Of a stretch of DNA of 64,000 bases, positions 31,935-44,246 are shown in pieces (the stretch's first letter is position 1; every line of letters begins with the position of its first letter). Source of the stretch: Pleodorina starrii. Lineage: Eukaryota > Chlorophyta > Chlorophyceae > Chlamydomonadales > Volvocaceae. The notes under the pieces were generated by a model that was not told the DNA's origin, ran no database searches, and saw only the letters and a program-made list of their open reading frames with translations. The translations under genes were made by a program, and so were the position numbers. The stretch lies in NCBI GenBank assembly GCA_030267565.1, contig BRXU01000019.1, positions 2,344,501 through 2,408,500 on the forward strand. Reading direction: 5' to 3'.

Positions 31935-34900
31935 ATGGCCGACGCGGGCGAGTCTCAGGCCTCTGAAAATCAGGCGTCAGTCAACCTGGTGGAGCTTTTT
32001 CATGCCGGGGAAAATGGTATCGAGCGTCGCAGGTATCAGTCCATGCTGACCCGGCTGTGAGATGCTGTTCGGGGCAGAACAATTGCCTGTGCACGCTCCC
32101 CTCGGCAATACGCGCCTGGACAGAGGCCGTCGCTCCTTGCCCCAAACACCACAAGCCTCAACCGGGCACACTTTGCAGGACCGAGAATTTATTCAAGCAG
32201 CTAGATGAGCGGCAGCTCACCGAGGATGAACACGCCATCATTCAGCAGCGGGTAAGCAGGGCGTCCCTGAAGCCCAATCTGCACCAAAAAACCTTCTTGA
32301 GGACAATAAAATGGAATTATGCTTCCGCGCATGTTCGGTTTTTCCTTGTCAGGTCGAGTTGCAGCGGAAGATGTTTCAGGAATACGAGCGGCGAGAGAAA
32401 CAGCGAAAGGTATGTGGCAAAAATTATCCACTATTGCACAACTTACGTTACACACATTATCGGCGTGGTCGCCTGTCGTGCTGTGACGCAGTTCCCGGTA
32501 GCACGGCCCCGTCTTCGGCACACCGCCAAACTATTCCGAGAGCCATGGGCCGCCTTCTGCAACCGGCCCCTTGCAGGTTCATGCACAGCGCCAGGCCTCA
32601 TCTTGCAGTTTGACATCTTCCCTTCCCCCCAACCCAACGCTCCTCCGATTCCGCTTTCCCCTCCTGAGCCCCTTCCCCCCATCGCCCGCCTTCCTTCACC
32701 ACTGCTGCGCTGCCTCGCTCTCCCACCGCACCTCACCCCCGCATGCACAACCCGCCTCCCCCTCTTGATCCACAAAGCCGCCTTTCCCAACACGCCTCCA
32801 TCCATATACCCCTTCCCTCCCATCGCTGTGCTTCCTATTTCCTCCAGCCCCTCCCAAATCCACCTCCCTATCACGCCCCCACCCGCCTTCCTCATCACCA
32901 CGCCTCCATCACCTTCCCCTCCACCACCTTGTCCCTCCACCTTCCCTTCCCCCTCCACCCACCTTCCCCCTCCACCACCTTGTCCCTCCACCTCCACAAT
33001 CCGCAGCTCCGAGAGCTCCAGGAGGTGTGTCCCGACCTGGATGAGGACGCAGCGAGGCGGGCGCTGGAGCTCTGCAACTGGAAGTGAGAGAGGGTTCTGG
33101 GTGGGGTGGCTTGGGTGGCATGTCGGCGGACATGAGTGGGGGCATGGTTGTCGTGGGGCACGGGTGGGCTGATAAAGAAGATGAAACCGCAGCGATGGGT
33201 TTGGGACGGGGGCGACGCAAACGAACGGGCTCCGACCCGGCAATACCTGCCACCACCGAAGTACCGGATTATACTCGGGTGACCGAAACTGAGGAGCGGC
33301 GACACCGTGGCCGCTCCCACGCGTGGGTGGGGCGGGGTGGGGCTGAGCTGCAAGTAAGCTGCGAAATGGAGCACCCAGAACGGCGAGTGTGTGTCGGGCC
33401 TTGGAGATTCCCTTCCTTGATTGCGCCATTGTTTACCGCTCACGGGCTCCGTCCTGGCTCTGTCCTCCCGGAGGAGCGAACCCCCCCTGCTGCTGCTGCT
33501 GCTGCCATCGGGACCATGCCGCCATCGCCTCGTTGTGCATCTTGATGTGACCCGACTTGATGTGCTTTGGTGCCGACCCAAATCAAACCTCGGCCTCCTC
33601 CGCACCAAATACCTGCTCTCACCCCCACCTCACCCACCCAACACACTCACACAAATCCATTCACTTGCTCCAGGGAGGAGCTCGCGGCGGAGAAGGTGAG
33701 CTCCGACCCGGCCTTTGTGCGGAGGGTCTGCTCGGGGGCGGCGGCGCAGGCGGAGCACGCGCCAGGTGAGGCGCCGTACCCGGTGGTGGGGGCGGTGGCG
33801 GGTCGATGCATCCATCGTGTGTGGAGCTACCCCCGGTGGCGGGTGGTTGTATCCCCGGTGGGCCGGCGGGAGAGAGGGAGGGAGGGGGCGCAAGTAGTAG
33901 AGACGATATCGCAGCGGAGGGAGGGACGTGGGTGACCACCCAGCAATACTTACTCTGGGCGAGCGGGGAAGGGGGGCATTGGGGTACTGGGCGGGGTGCC
34001 GCACCCTGGGTGAGCGGGTCAAGTGGGAACAGAGGGGAGGGGGCGGCAGTGGAAGGCGGGGGAAGCTCCTGCAGTGCTGTGTGGGGCTCAGAGGGGAGGA
34101 GCAGGAGGAGGGCGGTGGCGGCGGTGGTGGTTTGGCGGCCTCCGCGAACATGTTCGTTTGTGTGGCTCCCCTTATGGCCCTTAATGGCGCTGGGTCCTGC
34201 TGGGTCATGCTGGGTCCTCTTGCCAACGCCGCGTCCATTTCGCCGCTGCCGTCACGTGTTTTATCTCCCCCCAAAAGCCCGTATCCCAGGTCTTTTACCA
34301 GGTAGATGCCTAGTTGGGTTGCTGCAGCAACCCAACCAGACTGTGTCGGCTTCGAATCGCAACCTTACGCCCCACTCTGTCCCCTCCTTCTCCCCGTTTT
34401 CCTAACTCGCGCGCAGCCGCCCCGAGGCCGGAGCGACGCGGCGGCAGCAGCAAGGCCGTGGTGGGGCCGCGACCCAGATTGGTGGACCCCAGTCAGGTGG
34501 GTCGGCGGGGCAGGGGGAGGAGAGGGGGTGTGGCCGGTTGGGAGGGGGCTAGGCGGGGGTGTGGCCGGCTCCAGGGGGGGGGTCTAGGGCCCCTCTGTGT
34601 GTCCCTCTGCGTCCCCCTTGACACAGTAAGGCGACCACCTGGCTTGCGCTCGCTCGCTCTCTCGCTAAAGGCTCTGTCCGCCCTCCCGCCCGTTCCCGCT
34701 CTCGCTCCGACTGCCTCTTTCCGGGTTCAAGGTTGGGGCGGTCTTCGTGGGCCGGTTCAAGGGCCGGCTGGGGCCCCACCAGATCAGTGCCATGGGTCGC
34801 CAGCAGCAGACCGCAGCGGCGGCGGCGGCGGCGGCGCCAAGGGCAGCGGCGGTGAGCGCGCGTGAAACGTGGCAAAAGCTGCGGGTCGTTCAAGTTGGGG

Positions 34901-37900
34901 TCGTGCTACAGCTATAGTGAAGACAGAAGGGCGAGCTGAAGACAGAAGGGGGGAGGGGAAAGGCGGGGACCACGACACGCGGGCGAAACTACAGTCCGGG
35001 CCACAGCAAATGTTTCCATAGTATGAAACATTTGTCTTAGGGTGTTGCGTTGAGTCTATCGTTGATGTCAGTGTTGCGCCGCGTTTCTTACGCGGTAGCT
35101 CCGGAACCACCCACCCGCCCGCCTGGCGGCACGCACGCACGTATGCGCCCGCAGGCCCGTTGCGCCGGCACGGCAGCGACGGCCGCCGCTGCCGGTGGTA
35201 GCGGCGGTGGCGGTACCGCCGCGGGGTCACCCGCGCCCGGCACGGCGGCGACGACGGAGGCCGGCAAGGGCGCCGGAGCACACGGCGGCGCGGTAGGTTG
35301 TTTCTTTCAATTTTCTTTCTTTCTGTGATTCATTGTAGCTCCTTCGCGAAGGTTTCGTTGCTTTTTTAGCAGGTTTCGTTGCTGTTTGCGCAGGACAGGT
35401 CCTTTCCGGCTTGCCTGCTCCGACCTCGGTCGTGTGCCGTAGACCCACGTGTGCTGTCGTTTGGGTATACGGCGCCTCCTGGATTTACAGTCGATTTACG
35501 TCGAGATTCGCCATGGCTTGGATTTAGATCCTGAGTTGCATTTTCCCAGTCATGTGACGAACACAACTTGCGACGAATACATACGATTTTTGTTGTGTTG
35601 CGCGCGGTGGTGCAGGACACCCCGACGCATGCGCAGCAGCAGCAGCAGGAGGAGGAGCAGGCTGCCGGGGTCAACAACAGCGGCGGTGGCGGCCCGGTCG
35701 ATGTGGAGATGGCGGATGCGGATGTGGGGCCCACCGCCGGTGGGGTGGTGGAGCCGGACTCTGCGGACCTCGGCGGCGATGGCGACGTGGGGACTGAAGA
35801 CCGGGAGGAGGAGGAGGAGGAGCAGGAGGAGGATGACGGCGGCGGGGAAGACGGTGACGGCGAGGTGGAGGACCCCAACTCGGCCGGTGAGATGGGTGGG
35901 CTGCTGGGGTGATATGCGGCTAGGGGGTTCAACACATGAACTTGCAACTGCTTGTATGCCTGGAAACACGTGGGGAGTTTGCTTTTGCGCTAACGTAACG
36001 GGTGTTGGGGCTGTCGATTTCGTATTGTCGTACAGATCTGTCCGACAATGAGCTGCAGTACGAAGATGACGTACAGCTGCCCGTACTGAGTCCGCTGGCG
36101 GAGAGGAAGCGGCAGCGCTCGGAGCAGGATCAGGGGCAGGAGCAGGGACAGCAAGGGGAGCAACAGCAGCAGCAGCAGGGGCAGGAGCCGGCGGAGGCGG
36201 GGCAGCAGGTAGGGTGGGCGGGCGCGCCGTGCGGCGCGGCGCAACGTTAGGCTATGCGCCGTGTGCATGTATGGGGTCGGTCGATGAGCCGGTCAGGTGC
36301 CGTTCGTTCGTCGGGGATTGGCCGGCCGCTTTGGGGGGACGCAGCTGTGGCTGCGAACTCGTCGCGCGGGAGCTGGCTTACATCGCGTTGAATGTTAGCA
36401 TCTGTGTTGCATGTAGTAGTCGTCGTCACACGGGAAGGACTCAGAGGATTCGGCGTTTGGGCCGTCCCGCCATCTTCCGTTACTTTCTCACTAACACCGG
36501 TACACCCTGCGCACTGGCCTTCTTAGGGAGTTGCCCGAATAGGCCACCTTCCCTCGTCCCTCGTCCCTCCTCCAAACGTGCTTCTTGGTGGTCCTGACGG
36601 CTGACTGCAGGACGTGGCTGCGGCGCGGGCAGCTGCGGGTGGTGGCGGCGGACTGCCGCTGAATGATCCGCAGGGGTGAGTCCGTCCTCGTGTGGTTCTG
36701 TTTACCCCGCAACCGCCGCTCGCGGCCCCCACCACCACCATTTCCCGCGCGCGATCACTGCCTGACGAGCAGTCCCGCATCGCCTGTTTTGGCAGCTTCC
36801 TGCGCTGCGGTCCCGGCCCCGGGCCCTCGAGACCACCGCTGTGGCAATCCTCCGGGGTCCGTTCGCCAACGGTCGGCCTCCGTTCCGTCGCTGCGACTGA
36901 TACATCCCGCCCGGGTACAACTGATGCATCCCGCCGGGCCAGGGCGGGATCTCCCGCACATCTCCCGCATTTGCTGCAGTGCACCAGGCTGCAGTGCTCG
37001 GCCAGGCAAACGCTGGCCTGGCCAGCACTGCTCCTGCCTTCTTGCTCCTGTCCTCGAAACAACGAGGCGCTTCGTAGGCCCATTGAAACCCACAACTAGC
37101 AATCTAGACCACCACAGTGGCTCTCTAAAACGCTGCGTCCATTTGATGCGTCTGTTTCGCGTGCTGCCCCTCATCACACCCTCATCAAACGTCTCCGGGC
37201 GCTCCGGTCGCCTTTGCCTTTGACCCATCGGCCACTGCAGGACGGTCCGTAACCTGACAGCGGCCTTGGCAGGCGAGGAGGAGGTCAGCAGCCCCGCACG
37301 GGCCGGACAGCGACCGCAGAAGGCCGCCGCGGCCGCAGCTGACACTGTGGCGGCGGTGACGACGGCGGCGGCGCCGCCAGGCGCCGCTACGGTGACGGCT
37401 GGTACGGCAGTCGCGGCGGCGCGGCCGCGCCGCGCGACGGCGGAGCTGGCGGCGGCGCTCCGCCACGTCGACGACAGCGACGAGGTGCGGAGTGACGCGG
37501 AGACGGCGAGCGACGGCGGCGACTCGGATTTCGAGCTTGGCAGCGGCGGTAAGGGCGGCGGTGGTCGTGGCGGCGGCGCGGCGGCGCACGGTGGCGGCGA
37601 CGACGACGACATGACATCGAGCGGCAGCGATGTAGATTTGGAGGAGGAGGAGGAGGACAGCGATGGTTTCGTGGCGGCTGGGAGTCGGAAACGACGGGCG
37701 GGTGAGCGAGCGGCGGCACGGTAGCACGAAAGGAAAGGAGGAAGGGTTTTAAGGTTTTGGTCTGATCCGGCGATCGCGAGCTGTGGATTCCCGACGGACG
37801 ATGTGGGTTGGCAGGCGGGCAGGCAAGCAGGGAGCGTATCACACTCGGATGTTGCCTTGCACACTTGGTACGACATTGCTTTGATGCAGGCAAACGGTTG

Positions 37901-40900
37901 GGTGTATGTGTGCACATACCCGGTGTGCTTGCCCTTTGCCCTCTGTCAGCTAACGAACCCTTATCTTTGAAGACCGTGGAGCAAAGCTCGCGTTTGGGCC
38001 ATTGTCGTACAAACGGTTGTACGGCCTCCAATGGCCCCACCTTGGCAAGCTGGTTTCGGCGCTGACCGCAACGACACGCGTACACACACCGCAGGCGGCG
38101 CGGCGGGAGGGAAGCGGCAGCAACAGGCCCGGAAACGAGCCGCCAGTGGCGGCAGCGGCGGCGGTGGTGTTGGCCGCGCCAGCCGGTCACGTGCCGCCGC
38201 GCAGCGGCAGTCAGCGGCGCCGCCGCCGCCGCCAGGCGCCGCGGCGATCGCGGTCGCGACGTGCGCCGCCGCGGCGGCGGCGGATGTCGAAGCGCCGGAG
38301 GCGGCAGGTCCCTCCGGCCGTGCTGGCATTGAGGCAGCGGCGGCAGTTGGGGGGAGTGGGCGGGCGGAGGAGGATTCGGAGGCGACGGTGACGGAAGATG
38401 AATCGCCGGGTGGGCGAACGAAGCGGCAACCCAAGGGCGGCAAGAAGGGGAGAGGTGAGTGGGGGTTAGGGAGTGGGAGTGAGGGAGGGAGAGAGAGTCG
38501 GGAGACCGAAGAAGCGAGAGCGTGCGCGCCCGCGTGTTCTGAACCCGTACTCTGCCGTATACATTCGCGCAGGTGCCAGCGGTGGCGGCGGAAAGGGCGC
38601 CAAGGGCGGCGGCGGGTCGGCCGGCGGTGGTGGCGGCGGCGGCGCGGGCGGCGGCGCCGCCGCCATCAGCGCCAGCGGCCACACTTGCCGGGGTCGGGTA
38701 AAGCAGAAGGGCGTCAAGCGAGCGGATCTGTTGGCCGTGGGGAGTCTCATCGCCCGGGCTGGCTGGTTCAACGCCGGTGAGACGTGCGAGCGCGGTAACC
38801 CGTCATGATGAGAATATAACATAACAACATAACATACCTGAAATAAAATAAAATACCTACAATAAAACAGACTAACGTGAGCATTATGACATAGAATGAC
38901 AAATAACTTCAACGTCGGGATGCTGGGCCATGTGGGTCGGTCAGACCACGGTGGGTGGGGAGGAAAGGAGGGCCCCATGTAACAAGGGCTGTGTGGCGGA
39001 TGAAATGGGGGACGGGGATGGACGGATTGCTGGGCTGACAGCCCGTGGCTCGTCATAGCAGTAGTAGTCGCAGCAGTAGCAGCAGACCCGCCGCAAACCC
39101 TTACGCCCCAACCCCCACCCAACCCTCCGCTGCGGACTCTCTCAAACCCAACCTCTCTCAAACCCAACCTCTCTCACCCCCAACCCCCCAACCCCGCTCC
39201 ATCCACACACACATACGCACACAGGCTACATTTTCCCCGCCGGCTTCCGCGCCCAGACCCTGTTCCGTTCCTCTGTGGACCTGGACAGCCTGACGCTGCA
39301 CACGTGCGCGATCCTGGGTCAGGAGGGGCAGTACTGGCCGGCACCCACCTTTGTGGTGACGGCGGCGGACCGGCCGGATGAGCCGCTGGTCGCAAAGAGC
39401 TGCACGGGCTGCTGGACGGCGGTGAGGGGGAGAGGGAGGGAGGGGGAAGGGGAGGGAGAGGGGGAGGGTAAGGAATACGAATTCGCAGGAAGGTTGGGGA
39501 GGTGGTGGGTTTCAGCCGGGTCGTACTGTGTCGCGACCGCATCCGCTGTGACCTTCGTAACCCCCCACCAACCAAGCAACCCGCAAAAACATCGACCATC
39601 ACCCTCCACATTCGCCCCTTCCCCCGCCCCGCGCCCCACCCCCGGCCCTCACTTCCCCTCGCGCGCCCCGGGACTCTTCTTTCCACTTCACCCCTGCCAA
39701 CCCCGCTGTAGGTTCTTCTTCAGCGTTTTGAAACCCCACCGCCCCACACCGCATTGCACAACACTAAGCAACCCCACCTCACCCCCCTTCCCTTCGACGG
39801 CTCCCGATCCCAGTCTTGTGTCCCATGTTCCGTGTCCCATGTCCCCGTGTCCCGCAGGTGCTCCGTCGCATCAACGGCGAGATCGAGGGCCGCCGAGCCG
39901 CCGGCGAGGACCTCCCCCCGCCGCCCAAGACCGCCATTGCCGGCCCCGAGTACTTCGGTCTCAACCAGCCGGAGATCTGCGCCGCCATCGAGGCGCTGGA
40001 TTCGGAGCGCAAGTGCGCCACGTACTGGTGAGAGAGCGGGGGAGGAGGAGGGCGGCTACTGCTGGGGGGAAAGGGTCTTTGTCGCTGTCCAGTTCCGCGA
40101 TGAGTGTACTGTAGTGTACACGCATGGGCTGGGGACTGGGGAGAGAGGGGAATGGCCTGGCCTGGCCTGAGAACGTGAGTGCGAGGCGGTGGCGGGGGTG
40201 GGGGATGGGGGGCTGCTGGTGGTGGTGGTGGTGTGTTGGCGCCCGTCGGGCAGCAGCTTGCCCCACACGTTCCTTCCTGGCTGGCTGGCTGTGGCCTTCG
40301 CGCCAGGGCCTCTCACCCACCTACCCCTCTCCCTCTCCGACCTCCCTGGTGTGGTGTCCGTTTGGGTTCCTCCTGGTTCCCAGTGCCCCAGTGTCCAAAC
40401 ACCCGTTTGCATCAGTCCATCCATTCATCCCCCCTCCACACTCCTCTCTACTCCTCCCCGTCCACCACCGCGATCATCTTGACTCTACCCTCCCCCAACC
40501 CCTCCACTTTTAACACTCCCCGCTGCACTCTTGTACACCCCCCCCCTCTCAAAACCACTCCCCGCTCCTCAAAAACCCACATCTTCAAAAACCAAATTCT
40601 TCAAAACCCACATTCGCAAACGCCCTCAAGGGACGGTAAGCACGACCGCGAGGCGGCTCGGGGGGGCCAGCCGGTGCCGGCCCGCGGCGGGCGAGGCGCG
40701 TCTGGCGGCAGCGCCGGAGGCGCCGCCACCGCCGCGGCGGCTGCTGCGGCAGCGCCGGCGTCCGGAGCCGCGGCGGTGCGGCCGCCGCGTGGCGCGGGTC
40801 GCTCGACCAGCAACGGAGGTGGCGGCGGGAAGGGTCGGCGGGGCGGCAGGCGGGGCAGCGGCGCCGCCGACGACGACGAGGAGGGGCCGGGGGCGGGCGG

Positions 40901-41916
40901 CAATGAGGGGGAGGAGGACCCGGAGGAGACGTACGCCGGCAACAGGTGGGAGGCGATTGTGCTGGCGGTAGCAGCAGCAGTAGCAGTAGGCCGTAATGTA
41001 GTAGGCGGCGGCGGCAGAAGCAGCAGCAGGCTGTGACGGATAAGGCGGATAAGGCAGTGTGCAGTGGGGCTGGAAAGGTGGAGGGCGGCGGCGACAGTTA
41101 GCGGTGCCAGCAGTGGCAGCAACAGTAGACCGTATGTGGGAGGAATTGGAATAGGTACAGCCGACACGCCCCTCTCCCCCGCCCCTTTCCCCCGCACACG
41201 CACACGAACACAAACGCAACTCCCCCTCCGCATTGTTATATAAAGGAACATATCACTCCCTGTCCCCCTCCGCAACCCCCCCTCCGTAACTGCCAGATGG
41301 TCGGCCGTGACCCGGGCGGAGCGCTACCGCAAGCGCTGCGAGGACGCCGGTGAGGACGGCGCTGCGCTGCTGGAGGCGAGCAAGCGCGACAACCCGCTGC
41401 CCGGCTTCCTGGACCCCATCACGCTGGAGCCGGTGTTCAATCCCGCCATATCGCCCTACGGACACGTCATGGGGCTGGCCACCTGGAAGGCGGTGCTGGC
41501 GGAGCACGTGAGTGGCGGTGGTGGTGGCGATGGAGGTGGTTGAGAGTGGTGGTTGAGGGTGTGTGTGGGGTGGGGGGGTCAGGCCGTTCATACGCACTCG
41601 CACTCGCACTTGGAACCCTAGGACCCACCCCCGCCCCTGCTGCTCCCCCACATCCCTCGTCCTTCTCCCATCCCCGCCACACACACACACATATCCCATG
41701 ACTCTTCTGATATGTTACCGGTCACGGGCTCCGGCCTATACGTGGATACCCCACCCCACCCCTTAACCCTCGGCTCCCCTCTTCCTCTCCACCCCCCTCC
41801 ACCCCACCCTGCAGGGCCGCTGCCCCTTCACCAAGCAGCCCCTCAAGGCCGAGGCCCTCACAGTGCTCACCAAGAACAACATCGAGCGATTCCGCAGCCG
41901 CATCATCCAACAGTAG
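31935..41916 (+). CDS. FYRN/FYRC protein with C-terminal U-box and CUE-like segment
   Basis: Candidate chromatin-linked E3 ubiquitin ligase. Nineteen exons: 31935-32032, 32179-32251, 32353-32409, 33007-33083, 33674-33765, 34417-34496, 34732-34851, 35155-35292, 35616-35886, 36036-36208, 36611-36675, 37241-37701, 38095-38454, 38573-38776, 39225-39421, 39858-40027, 40631-40945, 41297-41507, 41815-41916; 1087 residues, every junction in frame. In order: an acidic helical N-terminus; a CUE/UBA-like segment (about 77-133, LQEVCPDLDEDAARRALEL and SDPAFVRRV); an acidic tract near 300-330; basic clusters (RKRQR, SRKRR, KGGKKGRG); FYRN then FYRC (about 757-879, GYIFPAGFRAQTLFRS, GCWTAVLRRIN, YFGLNQPEICAAIEALD); a Gly/Ala linker; and a U-box (about 1019-1085, FLDPITLEPVFNPAISPYGH, then CPFTKQPL). 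FYR domains are known from TBRG1, trithorax/MLL-type and JmjC proteins, and U-boxes recruit E2 enzymes. Nuclear location and the chromatin role are inferred. I know of no described protein with this combination. Confidence 0.85.
34313..34336. repeat. Perfect 24-bp palindrome
   Basis: GTTGGGTTGCTG followed by its exact reverse complement, with no spacer, in the intron between exons 33674-33765 and 34417-34496 of the FYR/U-box gene. Confidence 0.9.
41715..41752 (+). repeat. Dispersed intronic element, copy A
   Basis: Contains TTACCGGTCACGGGCTCC followed by GGCCTATACGTGGATACCCC. It lies in the last intron of the FYR/U-box gene, 62 nt before the acceptor. Related copies are at 12143-12180, 10145-10186, 29932-29962 and 13945-13972. 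Confidence 0.7.
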
Positions 41917-42213
41917 ACCCCAGCAGCAATCCCCAACAGTCCCCATCCAGCAACAGTCCCCAGCAATAGTCCATGACGCCCAAACCACAAGTTCAGTGCC
42001 GGTGGTGGTCTACGAAGGCCAGTTTAACAGAGGAAACCCCATTAGGATTGCTACGGTGCATACCGTCGTTGTTTATCACTGTCAGTAGTTGTTCGTGGCC
42101 GACGGCAGCAGCAGCAGTAGAAGTCCTTGCAGGCTCACCACCACAGCAGTGGATTACGAATCCTTCCCGGAGCAGCACCGGGTGTGAAGCACCAGCAGCG
42201 ACGGATGCAGGGG

Positions 42214-42291
42214 TGGTGCCGGCGGCAGCTGTGGTGTTTCCGTTCGCAGCAGTGGTGCCGGCGGCAGCTGTGGTGTTTCCGTTCGCAGCAG
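42214..42291 (+). repeat. Two perfect 39-nt tandem copies
   Basis: A 39-nt unit beginning TGGTGCCGGCGGCAGCTG and ending CGTTCGCAGCAG occurs at 42214-42252 and again, without change, at 42253-42291, about 300 nt after the stop of the FYR/U-box gene. The unit length is a multiple of three, but no gene model covers it. Confidence 0.85.
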
Positions 42292-44246
42292 TCGTGCCCG
42301 CGGCATTGGCTGCTCAGCAGCTGCAGGTGTAGAACAGATCCGGTCCAGTTGACTTCCAAGGGTGTGCGTGTGCTCGAGTGTGTTGAGCCTTGTGGGTAAT
42401 AAAAACAATGCTTCGCTGCGGATTGTGTTGCGGTGGTGTGTGTGTGTGTGATTGTACCGGTCCTGTACCGTACGGCAGCCTCTGCGGGGGCGCGGCGGAG
42501 GAGGGGGTAAGGGACGGGACTCGCGAGGCTGCTCGACGCGGGGTTGTGGGCGAGGAAGGCAGCAGTAGCGACCGGGGAGGGGGGCAATCCGCGAGTGGGT
42601 GTGTGAGGGAAAGCGAGTGCATTGATTTGTGGGGGTCCTTTGGGGGAAAGGACTACAGGGCGCGCCAGAGCCGCAAACGTACCGTAATGGACACAGGCGG
42701 GCGCAGCTCTGGGGTAGAGCCAAAGGGGATTCGAGGCTGCTGCGGCTGCGGGCAATACCCCCATTCCCTGTCCCCTTCGTTCAGGGGTTTGCGGCCCGTA
42801 TGTGGGTAGCCCCTTCCCCCGGCGGATGGCCCCTTGGATGCGGTTCTTCATTCTCTCATTTACCCCCCCCCCCGCCCCCAAACCCATCGGTGGTAACTGA
42901 GACACTGCAACATTTGCCAGGACATGAACCGTCTGAACTTTTGGGGTTGCAGGGCGGCGGAAGTCCCGGCCCCATGGACCGCGGGGGCGGGGAGATATCG
43001 AACACGCACGTGGGCCCACAAGCAAGGCGGGCTGGGAGGGAGGGGATGCGCCATGCAGCTGCTGCTGTAGGACTGATCGGAGGCAGAGGAGGGAGTAAGG
43101 CAGCGGCCGCGGACGCTCGGGTCGGCGGCTTCCCATGGTCGGAAAGGATGTGGGATAGTGTATCCGTGGGGTTGCATGTGCATTGCGGGCTGGCGCAGGA
43201 GTAAGGTACATGGGGAAAGAAAAGGAGGGCGTGTTGGGGAGGCAACAGGTGCAGGCAGCGGATAGAGAGGCAAGGCGCGCTGTGGCTGAGGCAGCTCCAG
43301 GGAAGGTCATAGCTCCCTACGGAAAGGGGCCTCCCTCTCCCTCACCCCTCCCGCCGCCGCCCGTGCGACTCGGGTTCCTCTCGATGAGGCCCAACCTAAA
43401 CGGATCCCTTCTTGTTGAGATGCGCGGGAGTGGAAGTCTGGGGCCGTCGGCGCGATGATTCCGTTGGGTTGGGGGACCCCGGGCACTTACCTGAGAAGAC
43501 TTCATATTGAGGGCCGGCGGGGGGGCGGGACTTTTCCAAAGTATAAATGCGGGTGGCGCGGGAGCCTGTCGGGCAAGCCTGTAAGCACCAGAATTGAGTA
43601 ATGACAGCTCTTATTGCCTCTCTGGGACGTCGCATGCAACCTGTGTCGTGAACGAGCCCAGTCGCCGGTCACCGGAGTCAGTTGCGATGGTACTTGGAGC
43701 CGGCTCGGAGCTCAACGGCGTGCGGTCAGACATAGGTGCAGCTGAGACGTTCACGTCCCTGATGACAGCCGGCAGACTTGTCGTTCGCTGCATATGGCAG
43801 GCGAGTTCGCGACTGGTGGAGGACTATTGTTTGCCTACTCTGCCGAGTTGGTGCCCAAATCGCTTGATCAGGCACGGTAAGGTGCGGCTGCTTCCGGACA
43901 ACAACTTCGCGGAGCAGGAGGGAGCAGGCGAAACCAACGCCAAATCATTAGCTTGCGCCTGACACAGCTAAAAAGCCAATCGCGCAATTTTTCAACCGCC
44001 ACGCGGTGATGGGGTTGCTGGTTACGGTATGCTTCGGTTCAGGATGCTTCGTTGTAGTCCGTTGTACTTCCTACAGACACTGACAAACCCATCCTGTCTT
44101 CCCCTGTCATTACGGATAACACAACACACATAACTGGAAAGCATACGTCATTGGGCGCTAGCCGCAATCTCACCATCTCTGCTTTGCTGGTATTGATACC
44201 GTTAATAAGCATTACACACGGAGCCAAATGCGGAGAGACCAAACTG

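Noticed and set aside
42135..43310. Minus-strand frame of 391 codons after the FYR/U-box gene
   Set aside because: Its product is Pro/Ser/Arg/His-rich with no domain, it covers the exact 39-nt repeat and a CA run, and it has no splice support. It looks like a chance frame in GC-rich DNA.
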